From Bacteroidota bacterium (lineage in GTDB: Bacteria; Bacteroidota; Bacteroidia; AKYH767-A; OLB10): 64,000 bases of DNA. Positions 54,563 to 63,677 of the stretch are shown piece by piece. The stretch covers positions 62,001 to 126,000 of the forward strand of contig JADJOA010000003.1 in the NCBI GenBank assembly GCA_016714005.1, given 5' to 3'. A model generated the notes under the pieces. It searched no databases and was not told the origin of the DNA. It saw only the letters and a list, made by a program, of their open reading frames with translations. A program made the translations under genes and the position numbers. How positions within the stretch are numbered: position 1 is the first letter of the stretch; each line of letters begins with the position of its first letter.

Positions 54563-55533
54563 AAATTGCAATTGTAAGCACGCGCGGCATTCCTAATAAT
54601 TACGGAGGGTTTGAGCAATTTGCTGAGCATATTTCTGTTGCATTGGCAAAACGCGGTCATGCTGTAACTGTTTATAACCCGCATTTTCATCCAAACAAAA
54701 AAGAAAAATTTGAGGGAGTTGATATTGTGAAAATTTTTTCACCTGAAAAGCAATTTAAAAAAAAAGCAAAACTTGTTACCAATGTAGATGGTATTGAATG
54801 GAAACGCAGCAAGTACTCGCCCCTTATTCAACGATTAACAAAGCAGTTTGAAAAATTAGCCGTTAGTTATTCTGATGCTTTAATTGCCGACAACGTTGGT
54901 ATTGCAAATTATCTCAAAGAGTCATACGGCAAAGACTCCGCTTTTATTCCATACGGTGCAAATGCGTTTCCTGAATTTAATTCTGAAATTTTAAAAACTT
55001 TTGGTGTTAGTGCTGGTGAGTTTGATGTTTTAATGGCGCGCATGGAGCCCGAAAATAATATTGAGCCGATTTTAAATGCATATGCTCAAACGCCTTTGCT
55101 TAAAATTATAGTGGTGGGGTCAACAAAAAATAATTTCGGAAAAAAAATGCGAAAAAAGTTTTCTAGTTTTTCCAATATTTTGTTTTTAGAATGGATTAAT
55201 GATAAAGTTACGCTGGATACCTTGAGGCATTTTTCTCGATTGTACATACACGGTCACAGCGTGGGTGGCACAAATCCTTCATTACTTGAAGCTATGGCTG
55301 CAGAAAGTTTTATTGTGGCACATAGCAATGAATTTAATGAAGGAGTTTTGGGTGGGGATGCGCTTTACTTTACGTCAACCGGTAGCTTGAAGGAAATTAT
55401 TTCTTGTCCTAATTTTACATTTAGAGAAAAATATATTACAGCCAATAAAATCAAAATAGAATCTGAATATGGTTGGGAAACAATAACAGATAGCTATGAG
55501 ATATTTTTGAAAGACCTAATAAGCAAAAACTAA
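54559..55533 (+). CDS. Glycosyltransferase, DUF1972/GT4-like
   Basis: MKIAIVSTRGIPNNYGGFEQ FAEHIS is the DUF1972 N-terminus of rhamnosyl-type GT4 transferases, and the donor-binding half includes NVDGIEWKRSKYSPLIQRLT, EPENNIEPILNAYAQ and the nucleotide-sugar motif HSVGGTNPSLLEAMAAESFI. Length is 324 residues, short by about 50-60 against relatives. The missing stretch lies between SPEKQF and KKKAKLVTNVDG, where relatives have a helix and strand of the first Rossmann fold; the frame is preserved across it. It would add a sugar to a cell-surface glycan, next to a sulfotransferase that may act on the same product. Confidence 0.85.
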   Translation: MKIAIVSTRGIPNNYGGFEQFAEHISVALAKRGHAVTVYNPHFHPNKKEKFEGVDIVKIFSPEKQFKKKAKLVTNVDGIEWKRSKYSPLIQRLTKQFEKLAVSYSDALIADNVGIANYLKESYGKDSAFIPYGANAFPEFNSEILKTFGVSAGEFDVLMARMEPENNIEPILNAYAQTPLLKIIVVGSTKNNFGKKMRKKFSSFSNILFLEWINDKVTLDTLRHFSRLYIHGHSVGGTNPSLLEAMAAESFIVAHSNEFNEGVLGGDALYFTSTGSLKEIISCPNFTFREKYITANKIKIESEYGWETITDSYEIFLKDLISKN

Positions 55534-55547
55534 ATTTGTTTACAATT

Positions 55548-55943
55548 CTACTCCTCCACTATCATTACTTTTGAATCCGCAATTTTAGTATCTACTACCA
55601 GCGAAAAAACATACATGCCCGGGCTAAGCACTCCCGCATCAATTTTAACTTCGCCTGAGCCCGGTTTTTCTATTACGGAATAAAAAACTTCTTCGCCCTT
55701 CAGGTTATTAATTTTTAAAAATACCTTTACAGTATTGCTTCCTACAACATACTTTATAATGGTTTCTGTGTTAAAAGGGTTTGGAAAATTCTGATACAAA
55801 AAACTGGCTGTGCTTAATTTCTTCTCTTCCAAATTTAATCCAACACGTATCAATTCAAGTTCTCTTTTTAACTCCATGTTCTGCAATTGTAACTCATTAT
55901 TTCTAATGTCTAATTCCTGTAGTGCCTTTACAATAGGAACCAC
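55548..55943 (-). CDS. Head-repeat/S74 protein, C-terminal fragment with coiled coil and T9SS tail
   Basis: Continues the protein starting at 57613 after a slip near 55965 (NKISLYGLRYAEFVVPIVKA). It has a coiled-coil segment (RNNELQLQNMELKRELELIR) and a T9SS-type sorting domain (NFPNPFNTETIIKYVVGSN ... LSPGMYVFSLVVD). The related protein at 57906-59957 lacks this tail. Confidence 0.8.
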   Translation of the reverse strand: MVPIVKALQELDIRNNELQLQNMELKRELELIRVGLNLEEKKLSTASFLYQNFPNPFNTETIIKYVVGSNTVKVFLKINNLKGEEVFYSVIEKPGSGEVKIDAGVLSPGMYVFSLVVDTKIADSKVMIVEE

Positions 55944-57613
55944 AAACTCTGCATACCGAAGCCCATATATAAACTAATTTTATTCTGCGGGATATCAATA
56001 CCACTAAAATCATAATTAATTTTTTTTGCTGCCGCTTCCACATCTTGTGCAATAAATCCTGTATACAGAATTTTTTCTTTTGCAGCTATAGATTCTTTAT
56101 CGGTAAGCGAATCAGGAATATTCAGTTTTTTATTTATCTCAGAAACTTTTACATGATACGTTACAGGTTTTAATTCACGAATAAATTCCAATCCGGGCAC
56201 ATTTTGCTTTACATCTTTTTTAAAACGTGAGTCGGAAGGGAAGGTAGTCCATGATGAATACCCTCCAATGTACGTAACAGCAGTATTCCCAATCACAGCA
56301 GAGTTTGCAATAGGAGCAAATGCTCCATTTCCAATGGCAGTAGCATTAACGGGGCCCTGAGAAATTAAATTGTAAACATTAGCCCCATATCCAATGGCAG
56401 TATTGTAGCTTCCACTAATATTTGATTGCATGGTAAAATGTCCTACCGCAGTATTTCCATTCCCAGTTGAATTATTGATGAGAGAATTCATGCCAATAGA
56501 AACATTTTCGTTTCCTGATGTATTATTGAGCAATGAACTCCGGCCGAATGCTGTGTTTGAAAAACCAAGAGAGTTACTTTTCAATGACTCATTACCGAAT
56601 GCTGAATTGTCATTGCCCCCGGAATTTTTATGTAACGCGTAGACCCCAAATGCTGCATTGTTTAATCCGGTGGTATTAAAGAATAATGAGTAAGCACCAA
56701 CAGACGAGTTAAAAAACCCTGTGCCACCTAATTGTGAATTCACCCCTATTGCCGTGTTATGATATCCAGTTGTATTGTTGCTTAACGAATAAGTTCCTAA
56801 CGCTATGTTGTGTACCCCAGTTGTATTGTTGTAAAGACTTCTCCATCCAATGGCAATTGAGGAATGACCGGTTGTATTGTTAAGATACGATTCTGAGCCT
56901 ATAGCTATATTAAAAAACCCAGTTTGATTATTTTGATAAGCAAAACTCCCAATAACTACATTGTCATGGCCTGAAGTATTGTTTAACATTGACCCAAAAC
57001 CCATAGCAACATTTTTCTCCCCGGAAATATTAAACGACAATGAACCGACTCCAAAAGCTGAATTAAAGTTTCCGGAAATATTACTCATGAGAGAGCTTTC
57101 GCCAAATGCACAGTTATCATTACCAACTGTATTTAAAGTTAACGCAACGTTTCCAAATGCTGAATTTCTAATTCCAATTGTATTCTGCATTAGCGACCCT
57201 GTGCCGAAAGCACTGTTCATTTCTCCCGTTGAATTACTTTGTAATGCAGCGCCCCCAAAAGCCGAATTACTGCTTCCTGTTGTATTATTTGTTAATGCGT
57301 TTGAGCCTGTGGCCGTATTAAAAACTCCAGTCGTATTTAAAATGCCTGTGCCATCACCAATCCATGTATTGCCAGCGCCAGCATTTGAAATAAATCTGTT
57401 TACTCCAATATTTATATTCCTTGAAACATTCAAATCCCTCCACTGCCTTGCGCTTGTTCCTAAATCCAATATTCCTGTTGAATTAGGTCGCAGATGAGAG
57501 TTAATATTCGTATTCGAATTAAGATTGCTTAATTGCGTGTTAGCATTTTGTGCAAATGTTGAAGCAGAGTAAAAAATCACTGCCAATATGAAGGTAATGC
57601 TTTGCTTTTTCAT
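55928..57613 (-). CDS. Trimeric head-repeat protein with S74 chaperone domain, main fragment
   Basis: ATG at 57613 and a signal peptide (ITFILAVIFYSASTFA). Residues 80-430 hold about 18 head repeats of 20-24 residues with the core N-x-A-x-G-x-x-S-L-x-N-N-T/S-G, as in YadA-type trimeric adhesin heads. Residues 455-555 match the peptidase S74/endosialidase intramolecular chaperone (SDSRFKKDVKQNVPGLEFIR ELKPVTYHV; GFIAQDVEAAAKKI), which cleaves itself after trimer folding in phage tail fibres. Bacteroidetes use such proteins as secreted adhesins. The end of this frame is out of phase; see 55548-55943. Confidence 0.85.
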   Translation of the reverse strand: MKKQSITFILAVIFYSASTFAQNANTQLSNLNSNTNINSHLRPNSTGILDLGTSARQWRDLNVSRNINIGVNRFISNAGAGNTWIGDGTGILNTTGVFNTATGSNALTNNTTGSSNSAFGGAALQSNSTGEMNSAFGTGSLMQNTIGIRNSAFGNVALTLNTVGNDNCAFGESSLMSNISGNFNSAFGVGSLSFNISGEKNVAMGFGSMLNNTSGHDNVVIGSFAYQNNQTGFFNIAIGSESYLNNTTGHSSIAIGWRSLYNNTTGVHNIALGTYSLSNNTTGYHNTAIGVNSQLGGTGFFNSSVGAYSLFFNTTGLNNAAFGVYALHKNSGGNDNSAFGNESLKSNSLGFSNTAFGRSSLLNNTSGNENVSIGMNSLINNSTGNGNTAVGHFTMQSNISGSYNTAIGYGANVYNLISQGPVNATAIGNGAFAPIANSAVIGNTAVTYIGGYSSWTTFPSDSRFKKDVKQNVPGLEFIRELKPVTYHVKVSEINKKLNIPDSLTDKESIAAKEKILYTGFIAQDVEAAAKKINYDFSGIDIPQNKISLYMGFGMQSLWFLL

Positions 57614-57905
57614 TGAGATATGATTTTATTGGTTAAAAAATTATTCAAGAGGAAAAAATTTCATTAAGATGAGCAGAAAGAATTAATAATATTTGCGAGT
57701 AATCTGACTGAGGCACACAGTTTTTGTTTTTAGCAATAGTTAAAGAGCTGTATTTTTTAAAGAGTGATAAAAAATCATGAGTGAATGTTTGTTTTTGCAT
57801 GTTTGACAAGCTATTTTTTATTTAATGCCTTCGTGTTTTGACGTTAAGCTAAATTGAATTGCATTTAATTTTGAGTTTAAATCAATAAGCGCTGACTTTA
57901 GTTCA

Positions 57906-59957
57906 TTATTTTTCTTTTGCCAACTCCTGCACAGCTTTTATCAATGGCACCACAAACTCTGAATAACGCAAGCCGTAGAAATCATTTTCGTTTTGCGGAA
58001 TGTCAATGCCGCTAAAGTCATATCCTATTTTTTTTGCCGCAGTTTCAACCTGCTGTGCAATAAAACCTGTGTAAACAATTTTTTCTTTTTCTATTTTGGC
58101 TTCAGCGTCAATAATTGAATCTGGCAAATTCAGTTTATTGCTTAAAGCACTAATATCAATGTTATATGTTACTGGAATCAACTCTCTAATAAATTGCAGG
58201 CCAGGCACATTTTCCTTGATGTTTTTTTTAAATCGGATATCAGACGGAAAAGTTGTCCAGCCCGCAAAGCCGCCTATACTTGTCACTAAAGTATTACCAA
58301 TTTTTGCCTGGTTGCTGGCAGTTACCTGTGCTTGATTCCCTATTGCAGTTGAGTTGCTATAGCCTGTAGCATTTGCATCAGTCTGGTATCCTACAAACGT
58401 GCAGTTGGAATAGGCGGCATAACTGTCACCTGCGTAGTTTCCTATGGCGGTATTGTTACCAACATTTCCACTCGCTGACAAAACCGACAAATTATTGAAT
58501 CCAACAGTTACATTATTGCTACTGGCAGTGCTTAGCAGCAAGGAGTTGTTACCTACTCCAATATTATAATTGCCTGAAATATTATTAGAAAGTGTAAGCG
58601 ATCCTATTGCAGTGTTATCCTTACCAATGGTGTTTGTGCCTAAGGATCCTGTGCCTATGGCTGTGTTGTCGTTACTTGTGCTATATCGCAATGCCCCATA
58701 TCCAACGGCAGTAACGGAGGTTCCGATTACATTATTTTCCAAAGCAAAACTACCAACGGCTGTATTACCCGTGCCTGTTGTGTTAAACGTTAAGGATGAA
58801 TAACCTAAAGCAGTATTTGCAAATCCACTGGTATTACTATACATGCTTTCATAGCCTAAAGCTGTATTCCAGCCTCCGCCATTATTACTTTTCATTGCCC
58901 GCGAGCCAATGGCAACATTGCCCGTAGATTTATTGAAATACAAAGCACTGTCACCTATAGCAACTATTCGATTCACAGCAGAGGCATCAAAGGCAGCTTT
59001 AAAACCCAATGCAGTATTATTACTTCCATTTAAATTATTTCCAAGCGCATTATCACCAACGGCTACATTATAGTTTCCAACCGTATTTGTTTGCATTGCT
59101 GCATTACCAAATGCTGTATTTAACGCACCGGTTGTATTTGCATGCAAACTAAAGTGACCAAAAGCACTGTTATAATTGGAGGTATTATATGCTAATGCCT
59201 CTGAGCCAAATGCATTGTTACCAATACCTGGATTGTTTGTAAAGCGCAACGCCAAATATCCAAATGCATTATTCCAATATCCTGAAACGCCATTCTGCAG
59301 TGCACCAGTACCTACAGCAGTGCTTTGCACACATGAAACACAGAATTGCATGGCCTCGCGACCCATAGCAACATTTGAATAAGTAGCTACAGCACTTTGC
59401 AACGCTTTTGCACCAACTGCTGTATTAAGTGTTCCGGTTGTATTTGCAAACCCTGCTCTTGCACCTATGTAAGTATTATCATAACCCGTAACGGTATTGC
59501 TAAACCCTGAGAATTTCCCAAGGAATGTATTACGACCAATGTAGGTACCCTCGGCATTATCTAAAAATCCTGCCTGCACATTGTTTACTTTTATTAGCAG
59601 GGACTGAGCATCGGTAGTGCCAATAAAATTAGTTGCAGGTGCTGTACCCGCATCTCCAGTCAAACTCCATCCGCTGTCTCCTCCTACTGTTGTCCACATG
59701 GTGCCATTGAAGTAATAAAACTTGTTTAACGTGTTATCATAAACAAGTAACCCTGTAGCGGGTGATGTAATTGCATTCCGCTCAGCAGAAGTCATTCGGG
59801 GTATTAAAACACCTTTATCGGTAGAAACCATATCCCACAATGCGCTTGCATCAGGCGTTAAATTGTTTACACCAATACCTTGTGAGAAAACGTTATGATG
59901 CAAAAGCAATAAGCATAGCACTAAAATAATTTTGATTCTTTCCATTGTAATTCTCAT
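57906..59957 (-). CDS. Trimeric head-repeat protein with S74 chaperone domain
   Basis: A complete 683-residue frame. The first ATG is at 59957; an ATG at 59945 (ERIKIILVLCLLLLHHNVF) gives a better signal peptide. Residues 25-115 have the DKGVLIPRMTSAERNAITSP and GLLVYDNTLNKFYYFNG motif found ahead of many Bacteroidetes S74 proteins. Residues 140-560 are YadA-like head repeats, and about 570-683 the S74 domain (SDIRFKKNIKENVPGLQFIR; GFIAQQVETAAKKIGYDFSG). It stops after VVPLIKAVQELAKEK, without the T9SS domain of its neighbour. It may depend on another export route or be released. The two-component genes lie upstream in the same direction. Confidence 0.85.
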   Translation of the reverse strand: MRITMERIKIILVLCLLLLHHNVFSQGIGVNNLTPDASALWDMVSTDKGVLIPRMTSAERNAITSPATGLLVYDNTLNKFYYFNGTMWTTVGGDSGWSLTGDAGTAPATNFIGTTDAQSLLIKVNNVQAGFLDNAEGTYIGRNTFLGKFSGFSNTVTGYDNTYIGARAGFANTTGTLNTAVGAKALQSAVATYSNVAMGREAMQFCVSCVQSTAVGTGALQNGVSGYWNNAFGYLALRFTNNPGIGNNAFGSEALAYNTSNYNSAFGHFSLHANTTGALNTAFGNAAMQTNTVGNYNVAVGDNALGNNLNGSNNTALGFKAAFDASAVNRIVAIGDSALYFNKSTGNVAIGSRAMKSNNGGGWNTALGYESMYSNTSGFANTALGYSSLTFNTTGTGNTAVGSFALENNVIGTSVTAVGYGALRYSTSNDNTAIGTGSLGTNTIGKDNTAIGSLTLSNNISGNYNIGVGNNSLLLSTASSNNVTVGFNNLSVLSASGNVGNNTAIGNYAGDSYAAYSNCTFVGYQTDANATGYSNSTAIGNQAQVTASNQAKIGNTLVTSIGGFAGWTTFPSDIRFKKNIKENVPGLQFIRELIPVTYNIDISALSNKLNLPDSIIDAEAKIEKEKIVYTGFIAQQVETAAKKIGYDFSGIDIPQNENDFYGLRYSEFVVPLIKAVQELAKEK

Positions 59958-60028
59958 TAAAAATTACAACGTAAAAGTAACGTGGCCTAAGCTTAACAGA
60001 AATACCACTTAAGTAGTAGAGAAATTAG

Positions 60029-60667
60029 CTACAACTGCTTTCCGTAAACTTTATTGATTGCCTCGGTACGAGAGTTCACCTGCAATTTCTCGTAGATATT
60101 GTAAACATGCTTTCGCACAGTCTCCACTCCTATTTCTTTTTTTGATGCAATCTCTTTGTACATTAATCCTTGTGCAAGCAAATCCAAAATCTCTTTTTCA
60201 CGTGAGGTTAAAAGCTCGTTATGAATTTCTGCTGTTTGCTTCCGCGAAAAAGAATCAACCACCAGGCGGGCAATATTTGCACTCATAGGAGAACCACCTG
60301 AAGCAATTTCTCGTACGGCAGCTACGAGTTTGTCAGCCGTATTATTTTTTAGCATATAACCGGTAGCGCCATTGCATAACGCCTGAAAAATATATTGAGG
60401 GTTTTCAAAAACAGTGCTGATTAAAAACTGCACCTGAGGTTTCTTAGGTTTGGCTTCACCCACGCATTCGATGCCGTTTTTACCAGGCATATTAATGTCC
60501 ATAAGCACAACATCGCATTCGTAATTTACCCACGATTTTAAAAATATTTCACCATTAGGAAAGGTTTTTACAACTTCCATATCTTTTTCAGATGAAAGAA
60601 TTCCCTCCGCCAGTTCGCGGATTTCCTTATCGTCTTCCACAATTATTATCCTGATTCTTTTTGCCAC
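60029..60667 (-). CDS. NarL/FixJ-type response regulator
   Basis: GTG start at 60667, 18 bases after the kinase stop. Residues 5-120 are a receiver domain with acidic pocket EDD (11-13), phospho-acceptor Asp 57 (VVLMDINMPG) and a conserved Lys near 110 (GYMLKNN). Residues 150-205 are a LuxR helix-turn-helix (LTSREKEILDLLAQGLMYKE; ETVRKHVYNIYEKLQ). It should be phosphorylated by the kinase encoded just upstream and bind DNA. The target is unknown; the S74 protein gene begins 70 bases downstream and is a candidate. Confidence 0.9.
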   Translation of the reverse strand: MAKRIRIIIVEDDKEIRELAEGILSSEKDMEVVKTFPNGEIFLKSWVNYECDVVLMDINMPGKNGIECVGEAKPKKPQVQFLISTVFENPQYIFQALCNGATGYMLKNNTADKLVAAVREIASGGSPMSANIARLVVDSFSRKQTAEIHNELLTSREKEILDLLAQGLMYKEIASKKEIGVETVRKHVYNIYEKLQVNSRTEAINKVYGKQL

Positions 60668-60685
60668 TGATTTTGGTTCTTTAAT

Positions 60686-62587
60686 TCATGATATGAGTTT
60701 TCCTTCGGCCAATATTCTGCAACCATTACCAACTGATGAAACAATTTGAAGGGAATTATCGTGTTGTCTCATTCGCTGTTGCATGTTGAATAATCCGTTC
60801 CCAGTTGCGTTTGCGCTGCTTGTTTCAAATCCAATTCCATCATCAGCAACTTCAAGTTTAAACGCATTATCCTTAATTTCAAAGGTAACTGAAATATTTT
60901 TTGCCCTGGAATATTTCAACGAATTGTTAATTGCCTCTTTCATCACCAAATATATATTGCGTTTTATTTCAGGATGAATGGTCATGGAAATTTCCAGGTC
61001 TGGAAAATCAAGCCTTGAGTTAACACCTGAATCTTCGAGCAAGCTACCGGCTGTGGATTTCAAATAACTGATTAAGCTCGCCACATTATCATGCCCCGGG
61101 TTAATTGCCCACACTATTTCACTTAGCGATGAACTCACTCCCTTAGAGTAAGAGGTTATTTTAGAGAGCGAATCGGCAACTTCTGCTTGCTGCGATTTCT
61201 TTTTTGCCACATCACTCAGTAGAGTAATTTTAGTAAGCCCGCTTCCTATTTCATCATGTATATCGCGTGCAATACGCACTCTTATGCTCTGCGCCTCGCG
61301 CTGCTTTTCTGTTTCCACCAAATCCTGTTGTGTATTTTGTAAGTCGGTGTACGCTTTTTCTATGGCTTGATTTTTTTCTGCAAGTAACAAAGTTGTTTTA
61401 TGGCGCTCGCGGTATCTATAGAAAATAAACATCGCAAATAAAAGCATAAACAACCCTCCGGCAATAGAAAAATTGCGAATCAGCCTTTGACGCTTATTTT
61501 CTTCTGCCACTATGGTTCTTTCATTTTGAAACTCAAAATTCATTTGTGCCTGCGTAAGCAACCTTACCTTTTCAGTATTGATGTCATCAGAATAAGCATC
61601 AAATGCCGAATCCAGATAATTAAGAGCGTCAATTGGTTTATTGCTTGCAGCCAAAACCATGGAGAGATATTTTGCGGTATTTGAGTCATCTTCCCTATCC
61701 TCTGTTTGCTCTGCCATTTGCCTGGCAAGAGTTAACAGGCGTAAAGACTCATTGTTATTTCCTTTAGAGAACAACGCTAATCCTTTAAACGCATAAAATA
61801 GCATGATGTTCTCAGGATTTTCCATTTCCATCACACGGTCCTCAATTTTATTAAGGTAAACAAGTGAGGAGTCCATTTGGCGGTATGACTGAAAAAAAGC
61901 TACAAGGTCTATAGTTGAACCAACTTCTTTGGAAGTGTTTTTAACTTCAGTAAAAATAGTATTGACCAATTTTTTGTAATGATATGCGCTGTCATAATTC
62001 GCATTAGAAGAACTTTGATAATATCCTGCATAAATTGCATAGGCTGCGGCCAAAGAATTTTTATATGGAGTATTCTCCAAAACAATCACAGCCTTTTTTG
62101 CATACTCAAATGCTTGGTTGTAATCTTCCATTTCTCGATTACAAGTTGCTATATTTCCATAAGCTGTCCCAATATCTTTAATTGAGTTGAGTTCAGTTGC
62201 CTTGTTAAGATACTTAAGAAAATATTTTATCTGAGTTGGATAATCGCCCTTATCAAAATATGAAATTCCAAGATTGCGATAAAAAATCATTTCATATTGA
62301 GCTAAAACATCCTTCTCAATTTTGTTATTGGCAAGCTTTGCAAACCGCATTGTTAATGTTAAGCCCTGAGAGGCATATTTATTCATGCTGTCAGATTCAC
62401 CATATTTAAAATACTCAGCACTTAAATTCCAGTAATCCAAAAGGAGGTTTGTATCCTGTAATTTAAAAGAATTACTTTCCGGAACAACCAATAATTTTTT
62501 AATGCTATCTATTGCCTCTTGTGCCTGACTGTGAAAACCTACAATACAGAATGTACATATTAAATATAATCTCATCACCTGTCTCAT
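60686..62587 (-). CDS. Sensor histidine kinase with TPR sensor region (HisKA_3 type)
   Basis: ATG at 62587. Signal peptide 1-22; about 50-340 are tetratricopeptide-like helical repeats outside the membrane (YFDKGDYPTQIKYFLKYLNK; AYGNIATCNREMEDYNQAFE); a transmembrane helix at 372-391; coiled coil 395-430; dimerisation/phosphoacceptor domain with His 444 (RIARDIHDEIGSGLTKITLL); ATPase domain 530-633 with N box KEAINNSLKYS and G boxes DDGIGF and GNGLFNM. This is the Bacteroidetes class of TPR-containing NarX-like kinases. The signal is likely periplasmic; it pairs with the regulator at 60029. Confidence 0.9.
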   Translation of the reverse strand: MRQVMRLYLICTFCIVGFHSQAQEAIDSIKKLLVVPESNSFKLQDTNLLLDYWNLSAEYFKYGESDSMNKYASQGLTLTMRFAKLANNKIEKDVLAQYEMIFYRNLGISYFDKGDYPTQIKYFLKYLNKATELNSIKDIGTAYGNIATCNREMEDYNQAFEYAKKAVIVLENTPYKNSLAAAYAIYAGYYQSSSNANYDSAYHYKKLVNTIFTEVKNTSKEVGSTIDLVAFFQSYRQMDSSLVYLNKIEDRVMEMENPENIMLFYAFKGLALFSKGNNNESLRLLTLARQMAEQTEDREDDSNTAKYLSMVLAASNKPIDALNYLDSAFDAYSDDINTEKVRLLTQAQMNFEFQNERTIVAEENKRQRLIRNFSIAGGLFMLLFAMFIFYRYRERHKTTLLLAEKNQAIEKAYTDLQNTQQDLVETEKQREAQSIRVRIARDIHDEIGSGLTKITLLSDVAKKKSQQAEVADSLSKITSYSKGVSSSLSEIVWAINPGHDNVASLISYLKSTAGSLLEDSGVNSRLDFPDLEISMTIHPEIKRNIYLVMKEAINNSLKYSRAKNISVTFEIKDNAFKLEVADDGIGFETSSANATGNGLFNMQQRMRQHDNSLQIVSSVGNGCRILAEGKLIS

Positions 62588-62647
62588 AATTATAATTTCC
62601 TTTTACAGAATTAATGTACCAAAAATTTGCAACATCTTTAGATAACC

Positions 62648-63676
62648 TTAACCAAAAACCATATTCATCGTTTTAAGATCAAAAAGAATTCTTCTCTCTG
62701 TTAATACAGATGGCGAAATTTCGGTAATATCCTTTATTAATTCCCATGCCGCTATGTTTGCGAGAATTGCATTGGTTGCTGCCATTGATGGTGCAATATA
62801 CATTTCGTTTTGTTTACTGATTAAATTGTTTTGTAATGCGATATCATTAGACCAACTGGTAAAAATTTCTTCATAAGCCTTGGTATTATGCCCAAGTAAA
62901 GGCCCTATTAAACCATGGTAAGCCATGTAACCGCATTTTAAATACTTGAACCGATATTTTTTACATAATGCCGATGCCCATAAAACAATGTCAACAGGCT
63001 TGTCTGCTGACAGTACTATATAATCAGGACTATATTCACGAATCAACTTTTCTAATTCAGATTGAGAGTTAATCTCCTTGTTCACAGTTCTTATGTTGCA
63101 ATTAGAATTTAAGTCCTTTAATCTTTGTGCAGCCGCTTCTGTTTTATGCTTGCCAATATCGGTTTCGCTAAATAATATTTGCCGGTTAAGGTTGGTTTCT
63201 TCTACCAAATCAAAATCTACCAATGTAATTTTTCCAGCGCCAGCAACGCATAAGGCTGTAGCTATAAAATTACCTATACCGCCAATTCCTAAAATAACAA
63301 TGTGCACATTGCTTAATTTTTCCTGTGCTAAATAATTATTTTCAAATTCTTGTTGAGGATTAATACTGTCAAACAATAACAACTGCCTGCTGTAACGATT
63401 CCATTTAGATTCGCTATCATCAAATAATTCTACAACTTTTAATTCAAAAAGCTTATCAAGTAATTGTTGTGGAGCATCTGAATTTAGTTGTAGTTTTTTG
63501 CCAACTTCAGTAATAAATTCTTCAGCAAGGGGTTCGTTTTGCAAACAAGATACAACTGTATTAACGATATCACCTGAAGGTAGCTTAACGCCTTCATCAA
63601 GTGTTTTAATAAAATCTGCAATGCCATTTTTTTCTAAAATGTGCAGGTATTGCTTTATTCTGATTTTATTTTTCAA
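62648..63676 (-). CDS. E1-like ThiF/HesA-family adenylyltransferase
   Basis: The first start is a TTG at 63676, one base after the upstream stop, so its true beginning is uncertain. Residues 1-95 are helical and winged-helix-like (RIKQYLHILEKNGIADFIKT; LLDKLFELKVVELFDD), in the place where peptide-recognition domains sit in MccB/TOMM-type enzymes. Then comes the E1 core: ATP-binding GIGGIGN, acidic VDFDLVEETNLNRQILFSET, then DIGKHKTEAAAQRLKDLN. No C-x-x-C zinc pairs are visible. Such enzymes adenylate the C-terminus of a peptide or sulfur carrier for RiPP, thiamin or molybdopterin synthesis. With no ThiS/MoaD or precursor gene in view, a RiPP-type role is possible but unproven. Confidence 0.8.
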   Translation of the reverse strand: MKNKIRIKQYLHILEKNGIADFIKTLDEGVKLPSGDIVNTVVSCLQNEPLAEEFITEVGKKLQLNSDAPQQLLDKLFELKVVELFDDSESKWNRYSRQLLLFDSINPQQEFENNYLAQEKLSNVHIVILGIGGIGNFIATALCVAGAGKITLVDFDLVEETNLNRQILFSETDIGKHKTEAAAQRLKDLNSNCNIRTVNKEINSQSELEKLIREYSPDYIVLSADKPVDIVLWASALCKKYRFKYLKCGYMAYHGLIGPLLGHNTKAYEEIFTSWSNDIALQNNLISKQNEMYIAPSMAATNAILANIAAWELIKDITEISPSVLTERRILFDLKTMNMVFG

Positions 63677-63677
63677 G

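Noticed and set aside
56961..57497. A 178-codon plus-strand open frame opposite the head-repeat gene
   Set aside because: It is the mirror of the coding repeats; composition is repetitive and no start context or family supports it.
55928..59957. Regularly spaced short repeats that could suggest a CRISPR array
   Set aside because: The repeats are in frame, degenerate and encode head-repeat protein segments on the minus strand; there are no conserved spacers or cas genes.
55548..59957. Prophage, because of S74 tail-fibre-type domains
   Set aside because: There are no capsid, portal, terminase, integrase or lysis genes, and both proteins carry Sec signals typical of Bacteroidetes surface adhesins.
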